Below, in pieces: positions 25,148 through 33,566 of a DNA stretch of 46,028 bases. Source of the DNA: Dickeya zeae NCPPB 2538 (GTDB taxonomy: Bacteria; Pseudomonadota; Gammaproteobacteria; Enterobacterales; Enterobacteriaceae); NCBI RefSeq assembly GCF_000406165.1, contig NZ_CM001977.1:2336496-2382523 (forward strand), read 5' to 3'. The position numbers were made by a program, and so were the translations under genes. Numbering within the stretch: position 1 is the first letter of the stretch; the number at the start of each line of letters is the position of its first letter. Under the pieces are notes generated by a model, which was not told the origin of the DNA, made no database searches, and saw nothing but the letters and a program-made list of their open reading frames with translations.

Positions 25148-25929
25148 AATGCATCCTTCATAGGGGGCTTATGCGCCATAACATGAATGTAGCGCCCCAG
25201 GCTAACAAAGGGCTCCTGCCGACAATAGCGCTGCTCCAGCGCCAGCAGCAGGTCAAAATCGTCAATCTGTTGTTGCTTATTCTGCAGGTAGTCATGAAAC
25301 ACCCGGATGCCGGTCTTACCGCTCAGTTGCAGCCCCAGGTCAGCAAGCCACTGATAGACCTGCGGCGGGTCCAACGGGTGATCCGGTGACAGCGAACGCC
25401 GTTTGCGCTTGGGCATACCGGCTTCGACATAACCGAAATTACCCAGCACCATATTGCGCATCACCAACGCCTGATGATTGTAAAACATCAGCGATAGCGC
25501 ACCGCCCGGTGCCAGACAATCGGTCAACGCACGCAACGCGTGTTGCGGCTCTGCAACCCACTCCAACACGGCGTGAAACAACACCAGGTCGACCGGTTGC
25601 GATAAATGCGCACCGATATCCTGCGCAGCGCAGCGCACGAAACGCATGTTATCCGCCACGCCCTGTTCACACGCCGCTTCATGGGCGCGCGTAATCATCT
25701 CATCGGAGAGATCGCACAACAACACCTGATGGCCCAACGCTGCCAAACGGCGGGACATTGGCCCTTCGCCACCGCCCGCATCCAGAATACGCAGCGGTTG
25801 TGACGGCAGGCGTGTCAGCAGGGTTTCCAGATCCTGCCACAATACCGCCTGACGTAACCGCCCTTTGGTGGTGCCATAAATGTTGCGGGCAAATTTGTCA
25901 GCGATATCGTTAAAATTACGATCCTGCAT
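25144..25929 (-). CDS. cmoM: tRNA 5-carboxymethoxyuridine methyltransferase CmoM
   Basis: A 261-residue SAM-dependent methyltransferase, formerly SmtA. It methylates 5-carboxymethoxyuridine at the wobble position of certain tRNAs to the methyl ester. The opening MQDRNFNDIADKFARNIYGTTKGRLRQAVLW is nearly that of E. coli, and the SAM motif LRILDAGGGEGPMSRRLAALGHQV and FHAVLEWV are intact. I chose the ATG at 25929; another ATG lies five codons upstream. It is first in the cmoM-mukFEB operon, the arrangement known from E. coli, and is divergent from elyC. Confidence 0.96.
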   Translation of the reverse strand: MQDRNFNDIADKFARNIYGTTKGRLRQAVLWQDLETLLTRLPSQPLRILDAGGGEGPMSRRLAALGHQVLLCDLSDEMITRAHEAACEQGVADNMRFVRCAAQDIGAHLSQPVDLVLFHAVLEWVAEPQHALRALTDCLAPGGALSLMFYNHQALVMRNMVLGNFGYVEAGMPKRKRRSLSPDHPLDPPQVYQWLADLGLQLSGKTGIRVFHDYLQNKQQQIDDFDLLLALEQRYCRQEPFVSLGRYIHVMAHKPPMKDAL

Positions 25930-26081
25930 TCCATGGTTCTGCATGATGGGTGACTGTACTACCTAAACAACTGGTTTTTCTCTGAACCTGACATTCTGTC
26001 ACAGGCTGGCCTGGAATAAATGGTTTGAACACGCTAATTTCGCCCGTATGATGTTTTTTCATTCAAAAGGGACGCTATTTT

Positions 26082-26861
26082 ATGCTGTTTGCCGTCAAAA
26101 AATACATCGGTAGTCTGTTACTGCCACTGCCGTTGTTAATGCTGGTGCTGGGTATCGCGCTCGCCCTGTTGTGGTTTTCGCGCTGGCAAAAAACCGCCCG
26201 AATCATGCTGACCGGCGGCTGGCTGGTACTGTTATTGCTGAGCCTGCAACCCGTGGCTGACAGGCTGCTGTTGCCATTGGAATCCCGTTACCCGACCTGG
26301 ACGCCGGATTTTCCTAAAGTGAATTACATCGTGGTGTTGGGTGGCGGGTATACCTTTAATCCAGACTGGCCGCCCAGCGCGAACCTTATCAACAACAGCC
26401 TTGCCCGGGTCACCGAAGGTATTCGGCTCTGGCGTGCTAACCCTGGTGCCAAACTCATTTTTACCGGCGCTGCAGCACAGGGTAACCCCGTAACCAGCGC
26501 CAGCACTGCGGCGCGGGTTGCAGAAAGCTTGGGTGTGCCCGCACAAGATATCCTGCTGGTGGATAAAGCGCACGATACGGAAGAAGAGGCGGCGGGAACC
26601 GAGGCCTTGATCGGCAAGCAACCATTCTTGCTGGTCACCTCCGCCAACCACCTGCCGCGCGCGATTCGTTTCTTTCAGGCTCGCGGGCTACATCCCATTC
26701 CTGCACCCGCCAATCAATTGGCTATCACCTCGCCATTGAACCCCTGGGAGCGGGTATTCCCCTCCGCGCTCTATCTGTCTCACAGTGAACGCGCCTGGTA
26801 TGAGGGACTGGGGCTTATCTGGCAACAAATGAAAGGGGTCACCCCCCAGCCGGAATCCTGA
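26082..26861 (+). CDS. elyC: Envelope biogenesis factor ElyC
   Basis: A 259-residue inner-membrane protein of the DUF218 family, formerly YcbC. It has two N-terminal transmembrane segments (about 10-31 and 36-55, LLPLPLLMLVLGIALALLW and ILLTGGWLVLLLLSL-like), then a periplasmic DUF218 domain with YIVVLGGGYTFNP, RVTEGIRLWRANPGAKLIFTG, DTEEEAAG and PFLLVTSANHLPRA. E. coli ElyC supports peptidoglycan assembly and the undecaprenyl-phosphate lipid carrier economy, particularly at low temperature. It is transcribed alone, divergent from cmoM and convergent with ycbJ. Confidence 0.95.
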   Translation: MLFAVKKYIGSLLLPLPLLMLVLGIALALLWFSRWQKTARIMLTGGWLVLLLLSLQPVADRLLLPLESRYPTWTPDFPKVNYIVVLGGGYTFNPDWPPSANLINNSLARVTEGIRLWRANPGAKLIFTGAAAQGNPVTSASTAARVAESLGVPAQDILLVDKAHDTEEEAAGTEALIGKQPFLLVTSANHLPRAIRFFQARGLHPIPAPANQLAITSPLNPWERVFPSALYLSHSERAWYEGLGLIWQQMKGVTPQPES

Positions 26862-26899
26862 TCGTCGACCGACTGAGAGCGGATAGACTGACAACAGTA

Positions 26900-26927
26900 A
26901 CGCGGGTGATTCAGACATCACCCGCGT
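26900..26927. terminator. Hairpin between convergent elyC and ycbJ
   Basis: ACGCGGGTGA, eight bases, TCACCCGCGT form a perfect 10-bp stem between the convergent stops. There is no strong T run, but position and symmetry suggest a shared bidirectional terminator. Confidence 0.65.
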
Positions 26928-26933
26928 CGCTGA

Positions 26934-27830
26934 TTATTCAAGCCAGGGCAGTAATTCCCGAGTTGCGGTATCAAATAAGGGGCGATCCAACTGGCCGGTG
27001 TGGATATAACGGGAAACCGCCGCCCACAGGATGTACAGCCAGCGGCGGCAAACAAAGGATTCTGCCAACGGTGCCTGTTTCAGATAGTGATAAAACAACT
27101 GCTCCGGCATACCCGGCTCTTCACACAGGCGGAACAGGTCATACTCTCGCGGGGCCCACAGCATCATGCCAGGGTTGATCATCGCCAGCAATTGATCACT
27201 ACGGGGGTCTTTGAGCATGCTGCGCAAGGTCAGATTGCCATGCACCAGTACGCAATTGTCATCAAAGTCCTCAAACAATCTGGGCAGACTTTGTCGTGAA
27301 CGGTACAGCACGGTGCGATCCTGCTGGGTCAGTTGCGTGGCATTGACATTCATCAACGTAGCCCACAGTACCTCCAGTCGCTGGCGATACCAGTTTGGCC
27401 AGCTATTATCCTGCGTGCTGTCGACCGTGCCGACGCAACCATGACTGTCGATGCGGTGCCACGCCAGCATGTTCTCGACAATCTGATCCATCAGTAACGT
27501 CCAGCGCTGGGGCGAGCGGGACGGTGCTTCTACCGATACACCACGCAAGCGTTCGATGAGCAGCAACTCCTTATAAGGTGCCTGATGTGTCATCACCATC
27601 CCGTACACGGTAGGTAGCCTGACTTCACCTTCGCGGGACAGCATGGTCAGCTTATAGGCTTCCTGTCCGGCAACGCCCTGGCAAATATAACTTTTTGCCA
27701 GCAGTGGCATCGCATTGCCCGCGTGATCGTACAGAGCATACAAGTGCGCGTAAGGTTGTTCACTGATGCGTTCAAGGCGACTGAGTGATTCCCCCAGCAC
27801 CGTACTCAATTCAGCTTTCAAGAGTTCCAT
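26934..27830 (-). CDS. ycbJ: YcbJ family phosphotransferase-like protein
   Basis: A 298-residue protein matching E. coli YcbJ (297 residues) over its length. It has an aminoglycoside-phosphotransferase-like kinase fold: the MPLLAKSYICQG lysine strand, LLLIERLRGVSVEAPSRSPQRW, the catalytic-loop equivalent DNCVLVHGNLTLRSMLKD, and MLWAPREYDLFRL. In true kinases of this fold the loop reads HGDxxxxN; here HGNLTLRS lacks that Asp/Asn pair, so the activity is doubtful. The start is the ATG at 27830 (MELLKAELS); a longer frame to 27884 adds residues absent from E. coli. The function is unknown. In E. coli it sits between elyC and kdsB. Confidence 0.92.
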   Translation of the reverse strand: MELLKAELSTVLGESLSRLERISEQPYAHLYALYDHAGNAMPLLAKSYICQGVAGQEAYKLTMLSREGEVRLPTVYGMVMTHQAPYKELLLIERLRGVSVEAPSRSPQRWTLLMDQIVENMLAWHRIDSHGCVGTVDSTQDNSWPNWYRQRLEVLWATLMNVNATQLTQQDRTVLYRSRQSLPRLFEDFDDNCVLVHGNLTLRSMLKDPRSDQLLAMINPGMMLWAPREYDLFRLCEEPGMPEQLFYHYLKQAPLAESFVCRRWLYILWAAVSRYIHTGQLDRPLFDTATRELLPWLE

Positions 27831-28016
27831 AAGCGACCTATCTCGCGGTTGCAGACTGGTGTCATTGTCACATGCTTTTATCATGCTAGTAGCACATCAC
27901 AATTTCCCCAATGCAGATCAAAGAAAGCGGGATATACAACGGTGCAACTGATTGACGATAGACAGTATTCAGTCCCCCGCAGAACGGACATCCGCCACTG
28001 TCGCTGGTTTACCGGC

Positions 28017-28040
28017 AAAAAAAGGCCCGCCGAAGCGGGC
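28017..28040 (-). terminator. Terminator of the pectate lyase gene
   Basis: Read on the minus strand: GCCCGC-TTCG-GCGGGC followed by C-less T tract (seven T at 28017-28023). It lies 78 bases after the pelN stop, oriented for it. Confidence 0.93.
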
Positions 28041-28117
28041 ATCAGTGAGACTATCCGGTGGTATCATCATCTATTCTTCCGGATAGCGGCCACACCTCTA
28101 CGTATTTTCAACTCACC

Positions 28118-29437
28118 TTATTTCAGCTCAAACGCCCCCAGATCCGGCGCGGCACCTTGATACGCAATCTTCACGTCACCGCCCTTATCGATCATCCAGC
28201 TATCTGTTGCCAGACGCAGGTGTTTAAGCACCGGCAAACTGCCATCGGCCTGACGCGGCGCGTCCCAACCGGTGGTCGATACACTCTGGAATTCCGCATC
28301 AGAAATCACGTTGCTGTAATTCCAAGAGTTGTAGCGCATATTCGCGCCATCGGTATAGGCCAGTGACTGCGACTTCGCCGCATAAGAAATATTGTTGCGC
28401 AGGGTACCCAATGCTATCGCGTTACCGTTTTCATCAATGCCCCGCATGCTGAAGTTAACCGCATTTCTGTACGACGTATTGTTGAAGAAATCGTTCGCAA
28501 CCGGATGGTGGTTAGCATAGAAACCGGCAGCTTTATTCAGAAACGCCACTGAATTTCGCACAATGTGTTTCGGCGCATTGCTAATATATTTGGCGCCATA
28601 GCCACCCGCCTTGAAGCCGTTGCCGTTACCGGCCGCCAGCGATGTCGTGGTACCGGGCAGATAGCCGTGAGACCAGGCCCAGGAGTTCTCGATAGTGACC
28701 GATGAATACGCATTGATAAGATCAAAACCATCATCCGAATTAGACCAGGCACGGCAGCCGCTGAAAATATTGCCCGGCATGTTAGCGGCGATATGCGCAC
28801 CGAAACCATCACCACTCTGTCCGGCACCATTAGACGTCAACGGATCATAGTTATGGTGCGAGTCAGAATTAAGTACGGTGTTATTCGCGCCATTTTGCAA
28901 GAATAACCCCGTCCCCATGATGTGATGGATATCGAGCTGCTCAAACCGATTGTTGCTGCCTTTTATCCATACACCCCATGATTCATGGTTTTTATTATTG
29001 TTTTGCGGCACGCCTTTTATTTCAAGCCCTTTCAGGGTTATCCAGTCTGCGACGACGTTAAACCCTTTAACGCGGCAATCATCTTTCATCTGGCTGAAAT
29101 CAAACACCGGGGTTTCACCGGTATAGGCGACATATTCAATGCGTTTGCCGGAGGTGCCACTCTTGTTGAGAGTAATCGCATTCACGATATCCGTCTGGCT
29201 GGCGCAGCTGTTAAGACCGGCGGTAAAAGTATAGGTACCACCGCGAACCCACAGGCGATCGCCAGGGGAGAGGGTTTGCTGTGCACGAGCGAACGATTTC
29301 CAGGGGGCGCTTTTACTGCCATTGCCTGAATCACTGCCGTTCGGCGCCAGATAGTATTCCGCCGCCAGAGCTTGTGCGGCAGTCCCAGTCAGTACGCATC
29401 CCATGATTATGGGTAAAAGTTTTTTATTCATGTTCAT
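28118..29437 (-). CDS. pelN: Pectate lyase, polysaccharide lyase family 9 (PelN-like)
   Basis: A 439-residue secreted pectate lyase of family PL9. It cleaves polygalacturonate by beta-elimination. The signal peptide (about 1-25, MNMNKKLLPIIMGCVLTGTA...ALA) is followed by YYLAPNGSDSGNGSKSAPWKSF. Parallel beta-helix metal ligands match the Pel9A pattern: Asp210, Asp235, Asp236 and Asp239 in SGDGFGAH and NSDDGFDL, and the catalytic base Lys276 in GNGNGFKAGG. The C terminus ends APDLGAFELK as in PelL. The start at 29437 has GGAG upstream. D. dadantii PelN is a PL9 enzyme reported to use iron and the Out type II system; naming it pelN rests on memory of that enzyme. It has its own terminator. Confidence 0.9.
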   Translation of the reverse strand: MNMNKKLLPIIMGCVLTGTAAQALAAEYYLAPNGSDSGNGSKSAPWKSFARAQQTLSPGDRLWVRGGTYTFTAGLNSCASQTDIVNAITLNKSGTSGKRIEYVAYTGETPVFDFSQMKDDCRVKGFNVVADWITLKGLEIKGVPQNNNKNHESWGVWIKGSNNRFEQLDIHHIMGTGLFLQNGANNTVLNSDSHHNYDPLTSNGAGQSGDGFGAHIAANMPGNIFSGCRAWSNSDDGFDLINAYSSVTIENSWAWSHGYLPGTTTSLAAGNGNGFKAGGYGAKYISNAPKHIVRNSVAFLNKAAGFYANHHPVANDFFNNTSYRNAVNFSMRGIDENGNAIALGTLRNNISYAAKSQSLAYTDGANMRYNSWNYSNVISDAEFQSVSTTGWDAPRQADGSLPVLKHLRLATDSWMIDKGGDVKIAYQGAAPDLGAFELK

Positions 29438-29736
29438 TGTTACTCCATCCTTAAGTAAAAAAATCAATACATTCATCATAATGGGATGAATGCCATCCAA
29501 TAATAGGCCATGGTTAATCATTGTGCATCCATGTCATCGGTTTTTATTATTCCGATCGCTTTTTCATTCCTTTTTTCATTCCTCTGTTTCATTACTCCTG
29601 CCAATAACAAAGACTGGTCATTTCAGCCGCTGGGTTTACTCATTACAGGATTACCCTCTTTTCAGGCGAAGCTGACAAACGAGGCTGGCGACAGGCGTTA
29701 TGCTGAACGATTGATACTGACAGCAACAATATGTGG
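29438..29736. promoter_or_regulatory. Regulatory region of the pectate lyase gene
   Basis: About 300 bases upstream of pelN with no credible gene. Three direct AATGAAA repeats (minus strand; plus-strand TTTCATT at 29562, 29574 and 29587) lie 125-155 bases before the start, 12-13 bp apart. The outermost, AATGAAACA, matches one half of the KdgR consensus, but no full KdgR palindrome is visible. PecS and CRP sites could not be placed by eye. Confidence 0.4.
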
Positions 29737-29737
29737 G

Positions 29738-29773
29738 ATAAAAAAAGCGCATGTGTTGTTAGCACATGCGCTT
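29738..29773 (-). terminator. Terminator of the comEC-msbA-lpxK-ycaR-kdsB operon
   Basis: An 11-bp perfect stem AAGCGCATGTG / CACATGCGCTT (29745-29755 and 29763-29773) with a seven-base loop. On the minus strand it is followed by a run of T, 26 bases after the kdsB stop. Confidence 0.93.
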
Positions 29774-29798
29774 GCGAGACGGTATACCGAAACCGACG

Positions 29799-30551
29799 TC
29801 AGTTAGCCATCATGACCGCTCTGACCCGAGCCAGATCTTCAGGCGTATCGACACCGACGCTCGGCACTTCTTTTGCTACCGCAACATGGATCTTCTCGCC
29901 GTACCAGAGCACACGCAGTTGCTCCAGCATTTCGATTTTTTCCAGTTGGCTGGGTGCCCAGCCAACATAGCGACGAATAAATCCGGCGCGATACGCATAA
30001 ATTCCGATATGTCTCAGGAAATGATCACCGATAGTCTCCTGGGATTCGGCAAAGCGGTCGCGTTCCCACGGGATTGTGGCGCGCGAGAAGTAAAGCGCAT
30101 ACCCTTCCGCATCGGTGACCACTTTCACCGCGTTCGGATTAAACGCTTCCTCACAGGTCGTGATCGGCACAGCCAGCGTTGCCATACCAGCACGGCTCCC
30201 CGCCAGATTATCTGCCACCTGACGAATGATCACCGGCGGAATCAACGGTTCATCACCCTGTACGTTGACGATGATTTCATCATCGGCAAACCCATAACGA
30301 TCGATCACTTCAGCCAGCCGCTCCGTACCGGAGTTGTGGTCTGGGCTGGTCAAACAGACTTCGCCACCCGCCAGTTCAATGGCACGAGCCACATCGGCAT
30401 GATCGGTCGCCACCACAACACGGCTGGCGCCCGACTCGCGGGCGCGCTCCATGACGTGTACCACCATAGGTTTGCCATGAATATCCGCCAGCGGTTTACC
30501 TGGCAACCGGGTGGATGCATAGCGAGCGGGAATAATTGCGGTAAACGTCAT
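29799..30551 (-). CDS. kdsB: 3-deoxy-manno-octulosonate cytidylyltransferase (CMP-KDO synthetase)
   Basis: A 250-residue enzyme that activates KDO with CTP to CMP-KDO for the inner core of LPS; cytosolic. The nucleotide-binding N terminus IPARYASTRLPGKPLADI is the family signature. VQGDEPLIPP (Mg-binding Asp), NPNAVKVVTDAEGYALYFSRA, PWERDRF and ESQETIGDHFLRHIGIYAYR are near-identical to E. coli. It overlaps the ycaR stop by four bases and is the last gene of the lipid A/KDO operon, before a strong terminator. Confidence 0.98.
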   Translation of the reverse strand: MTFTAIIPARYASTRLPGKPLADIHGKPMVVHVMERARESGASRVVVATDHADVARAIELAGGEVCLTSPDHNSGTERLAEVIDRYGFADDEIIVNVQGDEPLIPPVIIRQVADNLAGSRAGMATLAVPITTCEEAFNPNAVKVVTDAEGYALYFSRATIPWERDRFAESQETIGDHFLRHIGIYAYRAGFIRRYVGWAPSQLEKIEMLEQLRVLWYGEKIHVAVAKEVPSVGVDTPEDLARVRAVMMAN

Positions 30552-30730
30552 TGTGCAATCTCATCCGGCGCCAGTGATCGGGCTTCGTTTTCCAGCAGTA
30601 CGGGAATGCCATCCCGTACCGGGTAAGCCAGCCCGTCGACTTTGCAAATCAGTTCCTGTTTCTCTTTGTCAAAAACCAACCGCCCGTTACACACCGGGCA
30701 AGCCACGATTTCAAGCAAACGATGATCCAT
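30548..30730 (-). CDS. ycaR: Trm112 family small protein YcaR
   Basis: A 60-residue protein of the Trm112/UPF0434 family. It has a CPVC motif (about residues 11-14) and LICKVDGLAYPVRDGIPVLLENEAR, the conserved half of the zinc-binding-like fold. The start is the ATG at 30730 with GGAGGAAG directly upstream; frames to 30745 add only five residues. It lies between lpxK (24-base gap) and kdsB (4-base overlap), the same order as in E. coli. The function is unknown; conserved linkage suggests a role tied to LPS synthesis or translation. Confidence 0.95.
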   Translation of the reverse strand: MDHRLLEIVACPVCNGRLVFDKEKQELICKVDGLAYPVRDGIPVLLENEARSLAPDEIAQ

Positions 30731-30769
30731 GCTTCCTCCCATCAAGAAGCGATTATCAAAAATAGCCGG

Positions 30770-31783
30770 TCACCCGGTTTTCGTCTGGCGCGACATACTG
30801 TGCGTATCAATCAGTTGCGTCAGACGCTGTAATAGTAACGTCGACTCCGGCGCCGACAATACGGCATCAACCGGCAGATACCACCAGTTGGCTCGCGCAA
30901 AAGCGCGGCATTTCACCGCATCTTTCTCCGTCATCATCAGGGGTTGCTGGTCAGAGGCAGTCAGCCGCTGTAACTCTTCAGCTTGCCAGTGTTGATGGTC
31001 GGCGAACGCCACTTCACGCACCAGCGTGCTTCCCAGCGCTTTCAGCGTAGCAAAAAAGCGCGGTGGATGGCCGATTCCCGCCATTGCGACCAATGGCGGC
31101 AACATCGCTACCGCCCGGCGTTCTCCGGTCAGCAAATTCACGGCATCGCCCGCCGTCAGTTGCATAGCAATTTCGCCCGATCGAGCGTCACCGCCATTAA
31201 CAATGACTGCGTCAACAGTCCGCAAACGCGAGGCACGCTCCCGCATCGGTCCGGCAGGCAACCACCAGCCATTCCCAAAACGACGAATGCCGTCTACCAC
31301 CACCAGCTCCATATCCCGAGCCAGTGCGTAATGTTGCAAACCGTCATCCGTTACAATCACATCCAGTGGGTGCTGAGCCAGCAATGCCTTCACTGCCTCA
31401 CAGCGTTTAGGGGCCACAGCAACGGGTGCACCGGTACGCTGGTAAATCAGTAGCGGTTCATCACCAGCCTGTGCAGTAGTCACCTCATCAGTAACCCGTA
31501 GCGGATAGTGTTCCGCTTTGCCGCCATAGCCACGCGATACCACACCAACGCGATAACCCTGTTGCTGCAATTGCTCCACCAGCCAGATAACAACCGGTGT
31601 TTTACCATTGCCGCCCGCCGTCAGATTTCCAACGACTACCACTGGCACTGGCGCACGCCACACCTTACGCCAGCCATACTGATAACTCAGACGTATAAGA
31701 TGGCTCACCAGCCCATAGAGCAACGACAGCGGCAGCAACACCATATACAGCGCAGAGCGCCCCGACCAGATGCGTTCAATCAT
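30770..31783 (-). CDS. lpxK: Tetraacyldisaccharide 4'-kinase LpxK
   Basis: A 337-residue membrane-associated P-loop kinase. It phosphorylates the 4' position of the lipid A disaccharide to give lipid IVA. A hydrophobic N-terminal helix (about 10-30) anchors it. Walker A is GNLTAGGNGKTP (about 53-63), and VTDDGLQHYALARDMELVVVD holds the catalytic Asp pair. VGVVSRGYGG and the C-terminal LMTEKDAVKCRAFA are also family-typical. Its start overlaps the msbA stop by four bases, so flippase and kinase are translationally coupled. Length and order match E. coli. Confidence 0.97.
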   Translation of the reverse strand: MIERIWSGRSALYMVLLPLSLLYGLVSHLIRLSYQYGWRKVWRAPVPVVVVGNLTAGGNGKTPVVIWLVEQLQQQGYRVGVVSRGYGGKAEHYPLRVTDEVTTAQAGDEPLLIYQRTGAPVAVAPKRCEAVKALLAQHPLDVIVTDDGLQHYALARDMELVVVDGIRRFGNGWWLPAGPMRERASRLRTVDAVIVNGGDARSGEIAMQLTAGDAVNLLTGERRAVAMLPPLVAMAGIGHPPRFFATLKALGSTLVREVAFADHQHWQAEELQRLTASDQQPLMMTEKDAVKCRAFARANWWYLPVDAVLSAPESTLLLQRLTQLIDTHSMSRQTKTG

Positions 31784-33528
31784 GCGCCAAACTGCAATTT
31801 GTGGAGCTGGGCATAGGCCCCGTTTCGCGCCAGCAACTCAGCATGCTGACCACGCTCGATGATCTGCCCGTCCTCTACCACCAGGATTTCATCCGCATTT
31901 TCAATCGTGGACAAACGGTGGGCAATAACCAGCGCAGTACGGTTCTTTTGCAATTCGTCCAATGCCGCCTGAATAGCGCGTTCTGATTCGGTATCCAGCG
32001 CTGATGTCGCCTCATCCAGAACCAGAATCGGGCAATCCCGCAACAGCGCACGGGCAATAGCGATACGCTGACGTTGACCGCCAGACAGTAACACCCCGTT
32101 CTCACCGATGACGGTATCCAACCCCTGATCCAGCTTGCCGATGAAATCCATCGCGTGGGCCATTTTGGCCGCCCGCTCGATATCCTCACGGCTGTAGCGA
32201 TCACCGCAGGCATAGGCAATATTGTTGGCAATGGTATCGTTAAACAGGTGAACATTCTGCGATACCAACGCCACCTGGCTGCGTAATGATGGCAGCGTAT
32301 AATCGCGTAAGTCGCATCCATCCAACAGAATTTTGCCAGACTGGATATCGTAAAAACGGGTAATGAGATTGGCGATGGTCGACTTGCCAGAACCTGAGCG
32401 CCCTACCAGCGCCACGGTTTTTCCGGGCGGGATATGCAGGCTAATATTTTTTAACGCCAGCGTTTCTTTACCAGGATACGCGAAGTTGACATCACGGAAT
32501 TCGATATTGCCTTTAGCGTGCTCCAGTACACGAGTACCGGTGTCTTTCTCCTGCTCCATATCCAGAATGGTAAACAGGGTCTGGCAGGCGGCCATACCAC
32601 GCTGAAACTGCGCATTGACGTTAGTGAGCGACTTCAATGGCCGCATCAGCGTAAACATGGAGGAGAACACTACCGTGATGGTACCGGCCGTTAACGTTTC
32701 CATCACAGACGGGAAACTGGCGGCATATAACACGAATGCCAGCGCCAGAGAAGCAATCAACTGCACCACCGGGTCAGAAATGGAAGACGCGGATACCATT
32801 TTCATACCCTGCTGACGCATGCGATTGCTGACGGCATCGAAACGCTCCGCTTCGACGGACTGCCCGCCAAAAATCAGCACTTCTTTGTGCCCTTTCAGCA
32901 TCTGCTCAGCGCTGGTCGTAACCTGCCCCATGGTGTTTTGCATATTTTTGCTGATACTGCGAAAACGCTTTGACACCACCCGCATGCTGTAGGAAACGAA
33001 CGGTGCAATCAGCACCAAAATCAGCGATAACTGCCAGCTGTACCAGAACATCAGCACAAACAGGCCGATGATAGACGCCCCTTCACGCACCACGGTTACC
33101 AGCGCGTTTGACGATGAGGAGGCCACCTGCTCGGAATCATAGGTGATACGCGATAGCAATGTGCCGGTAGATTGCTGATCAAAGAAGGACACTGGCATCC
33201 CCATGATGTGACTGAACAGTCGACGACGCATGTTCATCACCACTTTGCCCGATACCCAGGCCACACAATAACTGGACACATAACTGGAAATGCCGCGCAT
33301 AATCATCAACCCGATGATAGCCAACGGCATCCACACCAGCACACTGCGATCAGCCTTGCCGAATCCGTCATCCAGCAACGGCTTGAGCAGGGACAGCATC
33401 AGCGTATCGCCTGCGGCGTTGACCACCAGCGCCACAGCCGCAACGGCCAGCCCGGCTTTATAGGGGGAGATCATCGGCCATAGGCGACGAAACGTCTGCC
33501 ATGTGGAGAGATCTTTATCATTAATCAT
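31780..33528 (-). CDS. msbA: Lipid A export ATP-binding/permease protein MsbA
   Basis: A 582-residue homodimeric ABC flippase, exactly the length of E. coli MsbA, that moves core-lipid A across the inner membrane. Six transmembrane helices fill about residues 20-320. The nucleotide-binding domain has Walker A GRSGSGKST (near 376), Q-loop VALVSQNVHLF, signature LSGGQRQRIAIARAL and Walker B ILVLDEATSALD, then the H-loop IAHRLST. It follows comEC with a 38-base gap and precedes lpxK with a four-base overlap. It is essential in related species. Confidence 0.98.
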   Translation of the reverse strand: MINDKDLSTWQTFRRLWPMISPYKAGLAVAAVALVVNAAGDTLMLSLLKPLLDDGFGKADRSVLVWMPLAIIGLMIMRGISSYVSSYCVAWVSGKVVMNMRRRLFSHIMGMPVSFFDQQSTGTLLSRITYDSEQVASSSSNALVTVVREGASIIGLFVLMFWYSWQLSLILVLIAPFVSYSMRVVSKRFRSISKNMQNTMGQVTTSAEQMLKGHKEVLIFGGQSVEAERFDAVSNRMRQQGMKMVSASSISDPVVQLIASLALAFVLYAASFPSVMETLTAGTITVVFSSMFTLMRPLKSLTNVNAQFQRGMAACQTLFTILDMEQEKDTGTRVLEHAKGNIEFRDVNFAYPGKETLALKNISLHIPPGKTVALVGRSGSGKSTIANLITRFYDIQSGKILLDGCDLRDYTLPSLRSQVALVSQNVHLFNDTIANNIAYACGDRYSREDIERAAKMAHAMDFIGKLDQGLDTVIGENGVLLSGGQRQRIAIARALLRDCPILVLDEATSALDTESERAIQAALDELQKNRTALVIAHRLSTIENADEILVVEDGQIIERGQHAELLARNGAYAQLHKLQFGA

Positions 33529-33566
33529 GCAATAAACCTGAGCCTTTGATAAATAGCCGTCTATTA

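Noticed and set aside
29438..29736. Full KdgR operator before pelN
   Set aside because: Only half sites were found; no palindrome of the AATGAAA...TTTCATT type with correct spacing.
29766..30626. 286-codon plus-strand frame across kdsB
   Set aside because: It is antisense to a near-identical kdsB, and its start lies inside the terminator hairpin.
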